Positions 7,328-12,181 of a stretch of 12,181 bases of DNA are shown piece by piece. The notes under the pieces are model-generated. The model ran no database searches and was not told the origin of the DNA. It was given only the letters and a program-made list of their open reading frames with translations. This stretch comes from Acidocella sp. 35-58-6 (GTDB lineage Bacteria > Pseudomonadota > Alphaproteobacteria > Acetobacterales > Acetobacteraceae): assembly GCA_002281005.1 (NCBI GenBank), contig NCFD01000010.1, forward strand, positions 1-12,181. Direction: 5' to 3'. Position 1 is the stretch's first letter. The number at the start of each line of letters is the position of its first letter. A program made the position numbers and the translations under genes.

Positions 7328-8049
7328 CCCAGACCACCGAGGGCACTTTGCTGGGCGGCCGGGTAAAATACCGGCAATTTACCACGGGCCATCGCACCGG
7401 GTTCGAGCCCGTGCTACTGGCGGCAAGCGTGAACGCCAAGCCAGGAGACCAGGTTCTGGAGGCTGGCAGCGGTGCCGGTGCGGCCTTGCTGTGCCTTGGC
7501 CACCGAATTGCGGGCTTAAACGGCACTGGGCTTGAAATTGACCCCACCTTGGCCGCTCTCGCCAATGAAAATTTTAAAATCAATGGATTACAAAACTTTT
7601 TTTGCCTGCAAGGTGACACCACGCACCCACCGTTTGGCGGCACCTTCCAGCACGCCATCGCCAACCCGCCTTGGTTTAATCCAGCCAGCACGAAGTCACC
7701 CGATGAAAAGCGCGCCTTAGCTCACCACGCCCCTACCGGCTTGCTGGCGGACTGGGTCAGCGGATTAACCGCCTGCTTGAAATCAAACGGCCAGATATAC
7801 CTTATTTTACCCGCCGCCTCACTAAGCGAGGCGCTAACGCACCTGAAATCGCACAAATATGGTGCCATCACCCTGTTGCCACTCTGGCCGCGTGCCGGCC
7901 AAGCCGCGGCTCAGGTTATCATCACCGCCCGGCGCGGCGCCCGCAGCCCCGACAGATTGCTGGCGGGCCTGACATTGCACAATGAAGCCGGCATAACCCC
8001 TGAAGCCGAGGCCATCCTGCGCGACGGTGCCGCCCTCTCAATGGACTGA
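7324..8049 (+). CDS. TrmN6-like SAM-dependent N6-adenine methyltransferase
   Basis: This 241-residue Rossmann-fold methyltransferase has SAM motif I VLEAGSGAGA at 44-53, the acidic residue pair EID at 71-73 and the catalytic NPPW at 114-117. The NPP(Y/F/W) motif marks enzymes that methylate exocyclic nitrogens. The early segment TTGHRTGFEPVLLAAS, the length and the lack of extra domains fit COG4123, typified by E. coli TrmN6 (YfiC), which makes m6A37 in tRNA1(Val). The tRNA target is inferred from the family. A glutamine, protein or rRNA methyltransferase is less likely but not excluded. The start is GTG, overlapping the DUF2007 stop by 4 bp. The 3' end overlaps the end of the opposing DHA2 transporter gene by 12 bp. 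Confidence 0.87.
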   Translation: MTQTTEGTLLGGRVKYRQFTTGHRTGFEPVLLAASVNAKPGDQVLEAGSGAGAALLCLGHRIAGLNGTGLEIDPTLAALANENFKINGLQNFFCLQGDTTHPPFGGTFQHAIANPPWFNPASTKSPDEKRALAHHAPTGLLADWVSGLTACLKSNGQIYLILPAASLSEALTHLKSHKYGAITLLPLWPRAGQAAAQVIITARRGARSPDRLLAGLTLHNEAGITPEAEAILRDGAALSMD

Positions 8050-9420
8050 CCGCAGCGACATATCACGCATCAACATGCCGATCAGCAACGCTAGCAAAGC
8101 CGCCACCGCGCAAGCCGCAAAGGCCATATGAAACCCCGCTTCCAGCAGCACCGTACCGGCCAGTGTGACCCCAGCCGAACCACCAATGGCACGGAACAAC
8201 AACATGCACCCGGTCGCCACCCCAACATCGCGCCGGTCAGCCGCGTTCTGAATCGCCACCGTGATGTTCGGCTGCACCAACCCGATGCCGCCGCCAAGCA
8301 ACACCATGTAGGCCACGCACAGCGCCAGCGGTGTGCTGCGCCCCATGCTGGCCAATAAAACCAGCCCCGCCAGGCACGCCGCCAATGCCAGCAAAATGGT
8401 TGGCTTGGTGCGCCCCAACCAGCGCGCCACATGGCCACCGGCATAAGACATCACTACAAACGCCAGCAAAAACGGCGTGGTAAACGCCCCCGAAACCGCC
8501 GCATTGGTGCCCCGCACATACTGAAAATACAGCGGCAGCAAAAACGTGCCCCCAAACGTGCACAACGAATTGGTGAACGACAGCGCCAAGCCCCCCAGCA
8601 CGATTTTATTCGCAAAAATATGCAACGGCAGCATCGGCATGAGAGCCCGCCGCTCCTGCCAGATCATCAACCCGGTCAAAATGGCACCCCCTATCGCGAG
8701 GCCAGCGGCCAGCGGAGAATTCCAGGCGAAATCCCGGCCACCGGATGAGCACAGCACCAGCCAGGCGGTGATGCTGGCCATCAGCAGCCCGGCCCCCAGG
8801 TAATCGATCTTCACCGGCCCCGGCGCATGCGGCGGTAGCAGCCGCAGCGCCCGCCCGCTGGAAATATAAGCCACCACGCCTAGCGGCAAATTTATCCAAA
8901 AAATCGCCCGCCATGAGAGCAAATCCGTCAGCGCCCCGCCGGCAATCGGCCCGGCGATGCTGGCGATGCCCCACATGCCGCTCATATATATTTGGTAGCG
9001 GCCGCGCTCGCGCGGCGGCACAACATCGGCAATGGCAGTCTGGGCGATGGTAATCAGTCCCGCCCCGCCGATGCCTTGCAGCGCCCGCATAAAAATCATC
9101 TCCGGCAGGTTTTGGGCGACCGCACAGCCCATCGAAGCCAGCACGAACACGATAATCGCGGGCTGCAGTAATTTCCGGCGGCCGTAAATATCGGAAAGTT
9201 TGCCGAACACCGGCGTCGCGGCAGTGCCGGTAAGCAAATAGGCCGCCACAATCCAGGCCAGATGCCCTTGGCCCTGCAAATCATGCCCCATTTTCGGAAC
9301 CGCGGGCACCACAATCGTCTGGTCAAGTGCCGAGAGCAAAATCGCCAGCGCCACGCCACGAATAACGGGTAAAATTTCCTGATGCGTATAGTTGCGAATC
9401 TCGGTCATGGTCACTGGCAT
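8038..9420 (-). CDS. MFS transporter, DHA2 (EmrB/QacA) drug efflux family
   Basis: This 460-residue inner membrane protein has many hydrophobic helices. Family motifs are LDQTIVVPAVP at 32-42 (motif D1 of 14-helix drug:proton antiporters), GKLSDIYGRRK at 73-83 (motif A), ERGRYQ at about 138-143, GPIAGGAL at 157-164 (motif C) and WRAIFWINLP at 170-179. This supports proton-driven export of toxic compounds; the substrate cannot be told. It is slightly shorter than the usual 480-530 residues, mainly at the C-terminus. Two starts are possible, ATG at 9420 and ATG at 9408. CAGG lies only two bases before the first, which makes it a poor ribosome site. No adjacent MarR or TetR regulator, EmrA-type adaptor or outer membrane partner is in the window. 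The gene end overlaps trmN6 by 12 bp. Confidence 0.92.
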   Translation of the reverse strand: MPVTMTEIRNYTHQEILPVIRGVALAILLSALDQTIVVPAVPKMGHDLQGQGHLAWIVAAYLLTGTAATPVFGKLSDIYGRRKLLQPAIIVFVLASMGCAVAQNLPEMIFMRALQGIGGAGLITIAQTAIADVVPPRERGRYQIYMSGMWGIASIAGPIAGGALTDLLSWRAIFWINLPLGVVAYISSGRALRLLPPHAPGPVKIDYLGAGLLMASITAWLVLCSSGGRDFAWNSPLAAGLAIGGAILTGLMIWQERRALMPMLPLHIFANKIVLGGLALSFTNSLCTFGGTFLLPLYFQYVRGTNAAVSGAFTTPFLLAFVVMSYAGGHVARWLGRTKPTILLALAACLAGLVLLASMGRSTPLALCVAYMVLLGGGIGLVQPNITVAIQNAADRRDVGVATGCMLLFRAIGGSAGVTLAGTVLLEAGFHMAFAACAVAALLALLIGMLMRDMSLRSVH

Positions 9421-9575
9421 AACCTGTTCGGCAAGGTCTGCAAAATATCGGAATCGGCGCTGCTTGCGCTGTCATTGCCGCCGCCTAAATTAAGACGTAG
9501 TGTGAACATGGATGTTGCGCTGCGTTGACGACCCGTTAAGAATCTAGGCGGGAATCGTAGTTAATAAAAATTTTA

Positions 9576-9591
9576 AAGCATGATGTGGTAT
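9576..9591 (+). promoter_or_regulatory. Possible second, weak NrdR box
   Basis: NrdR boxes normally occur in pairs about three helical turns apart. Exactly 32 bp upstream of the stronger box lies a 16-mer matching the same consensus at about 9 of 16 positions, with six of the ten core positions kept. The spacing is what draws attention; the match alone would not be significant. Confidence 0.25.
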
Positions 9592-9599
9592 TCGATTGA

Positions 9600-9605
9600 T
9601 AAAAT
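9600..9605 (+). promoter_or_regulatory. Possible -10 element of the nrdA promoter
   Basis: TAAAAT matches the sigma-70 -10 consensus at 5 of 6 bases. It sits just before the NrdR box and 47 bases before the nrdA ATG. No good -35 hexamer is found 16-18 bases upstream, so the call is tentative. Confidence 0.3.
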
Positions 9606-9607
9606 CT

Positions 9608-9623
9608 CCCCAACATGTAGTGT
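9608..9623 (+). promoter_or_regulatory. Candidate NrdR box upstream of nrdA
   Basis: The 16-mer CCCCAACATGTAGTGT matches the published NrdR consensus acaCwAtATaTwGtgt (recalled) at 12 of 16 positions, with eight of the ten central positions kept. NrdR is the zinc-finger/ATP-cone repressor that binds ahead of ribonucleotide reductase genes when dATP is high. The box lies 29 bp before the nrdA start and just after a -10-like sequence, where a bound repressor would block transcription. Confidence 0.6.
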
Positions 9624-9652
9624 AGAGCTCCAATGAATAATCGAGGTCGGCG

Positions 9653-11533
9653 ATGAATATGATGTCCAAAAATGAAGCCGTCATGCTGGATGATACCATC
9701 CAGATGCCGGGCCGCTTCCAGGTTCAAATTGACCGGTCACGCGACGCGCTGCTGACCGATTTCGGGCGGGCCACGCTTGATGACCGCTATTTGTTGCCCG
9801 GCGAAGGCTATCAGGATTTGTTCGCCCGCGTCGCCTCCTACTACGGCGACAACGCTGCTCATGCGCAGCGGATTTACGACTACATGAGCAAAATGTGGTT
9901 TATGCCCTCCACACCGGTGCTCTCGAACGGCGGGACCGACCGCGGCCTCCCCATTTCCTGCTTCTTGAACGAAACCTCGGATAGTCTGGAGGGCATTGTC
10001 GGCCTCTGGAATGAGAATGTCTGGCTCGCCTCAAAGGGCGGCGGCATTGGCTCGTATTGGGGTAATTTGCGCTCAATCGGCGAAAAAGTCGGCCAGAACG
10101 GCAAGACCTCGGGCGTGATGCCGTTCATCCGGGTGATGGACAGCCTCACCCTCGCAATTTCCCAGGGCTCGCTGCGTCGTGGCTCGGCAGCGGTTTATCT
10201 GCCGGTCTGGCACCCCGAAATCGAGGAGTTCATCGAAATCCGCCGCCCCACTGGCGGTGACCCTAACCGCAAGGCGCTGAATTTGCACCACGGCATCCTG
10301 CTCTCTGATGCCTTCATGCGCGCCGTCGAGACCGACTCCGAGTGGATGCTGACCTCGCCGAAGGACCGCGCTCATGTGCGCACCATCTCGGCCCGCGCCT
10401 TGTGGGTGCGCATTCTCACCGCCCGCATCGAAACCGGCGAGCCGTACCTGATTTTCTCCGATCATGTGAACAACGCCCGCCCCGAACATCACAAGCTGGC
10501 GGGCCTGGAAGTGAAAACCTCCAACCTCTGCGCCGAAATCACCTTGCCGACCGGGCTGGACCAGCATGGCAAACAGCGTACCGCCGTGTGCTGCCTGTCC
10601 TCGCTTAACCTCGAATATTGGTTTGAGTGGCACAAGAACGAGCAATTCATCGAAGACGCCATGCGCTTCCTTGATAACGTACTGCAGGACTTCATCGATA
10701 AAGCACCGGACTCGATGGAAAAAGCCAAATACGCCGCGATGCGCGAGCGCTCGGTCGGCTTGGGCGTTATGGGCTACCATTCATTCCTACAGGACCAGAA
10801 TATTCCGTTCGAGAGCGTTATGGCGAAGGTGTGGAATACCAAGATGTTCAAGCACATACGCGCCGGTGCTGATGCTGCATCTAAAAAGCTGGCCGCTGAG
10901 CGCGGGGCCTGCCCGGATGCCGCCGACTACGGCATCGACGAGCGTTTTTCCTATAAAATCGCTATCGCCCCGACCGCCTCAATTTCGATCATCACCGGCA
11001 ACACCTCGCCCGGGATTGAGCCGATTGCGGCCAACGTGTTCCTGCAAAAAACCCTCTCCGGCAGCTTCTCGGTGCGCAACCGGCCCTTGCAAAAACTGCT
11101 GGAAAAATACGGCCGCGACGATGAGGACACCTGGTCCTCCATCACCACCACCAAAGGCAGCGTGCAGCATCTGGATTTCCTCACCCAGCATGAGAAGGAC
11201 GTTTATAAAACCGCGTTTGAACTCGATCAGCGCTGGATCATCGAACACGCTGCCGACCGTGCGCCGTTTATCTGCCAGAGCCAGTCCATCAACGTGTTCG
11301 TGCCGGCCAACGTGAATAAGCGCGATCTGCACCAAATCCATTACCAGGCCTGGAAGAAAGGCGTGAAATCGCTGTATTATTGCCGTTCCCTCTCGATCCA
11401 GCGGGCCGACACGGTTTCAGAAAAAGCCGTCCGGCCCGACGAATTCACCGGCATCACACCGGTCAACGACGGCGCCGCTCCCCGGCCCCTCGCCGCTTCC
11501 ACCGATTACGAGGAATGTCTGGCCTGCCAGTAG
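9653..11533 (+). CDS. nrdA: Ribonucleoside-diphosphate reductase class I, alpha (large) subunit
   Basis: This 626-residue catalytic subunit reduces ribonucleoside diphosphates to deoxy forms together with NrdB. The radical-site motif NLCAEI at 291-296 gives N291, C293 and E295. The redox cysteines are C103 (in PISCFLNETSD) and C313 (in AVCCLSSLNL), matching E. coli C225 and C462. The tyrosine pair Y575-Y576 (SLYYCRS) carries the radical path from NrdB. The C-terminal tail ends EECLACQ, with C622 and C625 as the swinging-arm pair reduced by thioredoxin or glutaredoxin. The protein is about 135 residues shorter than E. coli NrdA (761). Its N-terminus enters the catalytic barrel at once, so there is no ATP-cone for dATP inhibition. 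The ATG at 9653 follows GAGGT at 9643-9647 by five bases; ATGs at codons 3 and 4 are weaker choices. nrdB follows after 66 bp. Confidence 0.97.
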   Translation: MNMMSKNEAVMLDDTIQMPGRFQVQIDRSRDALLTDFGRATLDDRYLLPGEGYQDLFARVASYYGDNAAHAQRIYDYMSKMWFMPSTPVLSNGGTDRGLPISCFLNETSDSLEGIVGLWNENVWLASKGGGIGSYWGNLRSIGEKVGQNGKTSGVMPFIRVMDSLTLAISQGSLRRGSAAVYLPVWHPEIEEFIEIRRPTGGDPNRKALNLHHGILLSDAFMRAVETDSEWMLTSPKDRAHVRTISARALWVRILTARIETGEPYLIFSDHVNNARPEHHKLAGLEVKTSNLCAEITLPTGLDQHGKQRTAVCCLSSLNLEYWFEWHKNEQFIEDAMRFLDNVLQDFIDKAPDSMEKAKYAAMRERSVGLGVMGYHSFLQDQNIPFESVMAKVWNTKMFKHIRAGADAASKKLAAERGACPDAADYGIDERFSYKIAIAPTASISIITGNTSPGIEPIAANVFLQKTLSGSFSVRNRPLQKLLEKYGRDDEDTWSSITTTKGSVQHLDFLTQHEKDVYKTAFELDQRWIIEHAADRAPFICQSQSINVFVPANVNKRDLHQIHYQAWKKGVKSLYYCRSLSIQRADTVSEKAVRPDEFTGITPVNDGAAPRPLAASTDYEECLACQ

Positions 11534-11550
11534 GCCTGTCCCCTTCGTCA

Positions 11551-11568
11551 CTCCCGCGGAAGCGGGAG
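11551..11568. repeat. GC-rich palindrome between nrdA and nrdB (REP-like or attenuator hairpin)
   Basis: A perfect 7-bp inverted repeat, CTCCCGC at 11551-11557 and GCGGGAG at 11562-11568, encloses a GGAA loop. It is followed by a pyrimidine-rich, T-rich stretch (11570-11580). The hairpin with its flank (CGTCACTCCCGCGGAAGCGG) closely resembles the dispersed palindromes of the GTCATTCCCGCGAAAGCGGG kind seen between genes in many proteobacteria. It could stabilise the upstream mRNA, or act as a partial terminator lowering nrdB relative to nrdA. The tract after the stem is interrupted by C, so a strong intrinsic terminator is unlikely. Confidence 0.6.
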
Positions 11569-11599
11569 GCTTCTTTTCTCCCGCCTTAAGGCTATTTTC

Positions 11600-12181
11600 A
11601 TGAGTGCGCACACCACCCCCGACCAATATCCGGTGAAACTTGACCTTCTCACCGAAAACCCGGTTTACAAGCCCTTCCGCTATCCCTGGGCCTATGAAGC
11701 CTGGCTGACCCAGCAGCGCGTGCATTGGCTGCCGGAAGAGGTGCCGCTCGCCGATGACGTGAAAGATTGGCACAAAAACCTCACCATGCCTGAGCGCAAC
11801 CTGCTCACCCAGATCTTCCGCTTCTTCACCCAAGCAGATGTCGAGGTGAACAACTGCTACATGAAGCACTACAGCAACGTGTTCAAACCCACCGAAGTGC
11901 TGATGATGCTCTCGGCATTCTCGAACATCGAGACCGTGCATATCGCCGCCTATTCGCATCTGCTCGACACCGTGGGCATGCCGGAAGTCGAATACACAGC
12001 CTTCCTCAAATACAAAGAGATGAAGGACAAGTACGACTACATGCACGCCTTTAGCATGGACAGTAAGCACAACATCGCCAAAACCCTGGCGGCGTTTGGG
12101 GCGTTCACCGAGGGCCTGCAATTATTCGCCTCCTTTGCGATCTTGCTGAATTTTCCTCGCTTTAACAAAATGAAGGGAATG
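11600..12181 (+). CDS. nrdB: Ribonucleoside-diphosphate reductase class I, beta (small) subunit, 3' end outside the window
   Basis: The frame runs from ATG 11600 to the window edge, giving the first 194 residues of the radical-generating subunit. Metal ligands are seen: D80 (FTQADVEVN), E111 and H114 (SNIETVHIAAYSH) and E171 (FTEGLQLFASF). Y118 falls four residues after H114, as the radical Tyr122 does after His118 in E. coli, and the D80-E111 spacing of 31 equals D84-E115. This indicates an ordinary tyrosyl-radical class I enzyme, not the Tyr-less Ic type. The remaining two ligands would lie beyond the window. The N-terminus has only about 45 residues before the helical core, so no N-terminal ATP-cone is fused here. 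AAGG at 11588-11591 lies eight bases before the ATG. The gene is 66 bp after nrdA, with a palindrome in between. Confidence 0.95.
   Translation, partial: MSAHTTPDQYPVKLDLLTENPVYKPFRYPWAYEAWLTQQRVHWLPEEVPLADDVKDWHKNLTMPERNLLTQIFRFFTQADVEVNNCYMKHYSNVFKPTEVLMMLSAFSNIETVHIAAYSHLLDTVGMPEVEYTAFLKYKEMKDKYDYMHAFSMDSKHNIAKTLAAFGAFTEGLQLFASFAILLNFPRFNKMKGM

Larger units (their letters stand above)
9421..9652. promoter_or_regulatory. Regulatory gap between the DHA2 transporter and nrdA
   Basis: This 232-bp non-coding stretch separates divergent genes and should contain promoters for both. It is clearly more AT-rich than its surroundings, most of all at 9557-9607. It holds a candidate NrdR box, a -10-like TAAAAT and three GANTC sites (9451-9455, 9540-9544 and 9552-9556), the last being the recognition sequence of the CcrM cell-cycle methyltransferase of alphaproteobacteria. 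The 7-mer GTAGTGT occurs twice, at 9497-9503 and 9617-9623. I see no terminator and no convincing small gene. Confidence 0.5.

Noticed and set aside
9525..9530. TTGACG as a -35 element for nrdA
   Set aside because: No acceptable -10 hexamer lies 16-18 bases downstream.
9585..9593. TGTGGTATT as a reverse DnaA box
   Set aside because: It matches only about five of the fixed consensus bases, with the ATAA half wrong and no second box nearby.
10073..10780. 235-residue open frame on the minus strand within nrdA
   Set aside because: It is a shadow of nrdA, with no recognisable domain and no ribosome site considered convincing.
11417..12121. 234-residue open frame on the minus strand across nrdA and nrdB
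   Set aside because: It is antisense to well-conserved coding sequence with catalytic motifs. Its composition is what the reverse of high-GC codons produces.

Overview
The window looks like chromosomal sequence from an alphaproteobacterium. It has high GC, tightly packed genes with 4-bp start/stop overlaps, and a long-chain polyprenyl synthase next to DUF2007 and trmN6-like genes, an arrangement I associate with that class. An Acetobacteraceae or Rhodospirillales member is a plausible guess, but I cannot confirm it without a search. I see no phage, transposon, CRISPR array, tRNA or rRNA.

Region 1 (1-4945, + strand) is a six-gene lipid-type operon. In order it holds the tail of a COG2907-like FAD oxidoreductase, a DUF1365 protein, a cyclopropane-fatty-acid-synthase-like SAM methyltransferase, a MelB/GPH-type MFS transporter, a PPP-type metallophosphoesterase and a DUF3833 lipoprotein. 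Three of the five junctions overlap and the other two are 11 and 25 bp, so the genes are probably one transcript. Gene sets of this kind lie near ECF sigma factors in other proteobacteria and are linked to methyl-branched or furan fatty acid formation on membrane phospholipids. The methyltransferase lacks two residues that bind bicarbonate in E. coli cyclopropane synthase, so its product may not be a cyclopropane.

Region 2 (4948-7038, - strand) holds a YeiH-family membrane protein and, upstream of it, a long-chain polyprenyl diphosphate synthase for the quinone side chain. Region 3 (7121-8049, + strand) diverges from the synthase and holds a DUF2007 protein coupled by a GTGA overlap to a TrmN6-like methyltransferase. 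Region 4 (8038-9420, - strand) is a DHA2-type multidrug MFS transporter whose end overlaps trmN6 tail to tail.

Region 5 (9421-12181, + strand) begins with a 232-bp regulatory gap that holds a good candidate NrdR box. It continues with class I ribonucleotide reductase nrdA and the first 194 codons of nrdB. NrdA has no N-terminal ATP-cone and the visible part of NrdB has none either. A GC-rich palindrome sits between the two genes.

Most of the window is conventional. The points most worth a second look are the altered active site of the Cfa-like enzyme and the make-up of its operon, the missing ATP-cone, and the nrd regulatory signals.
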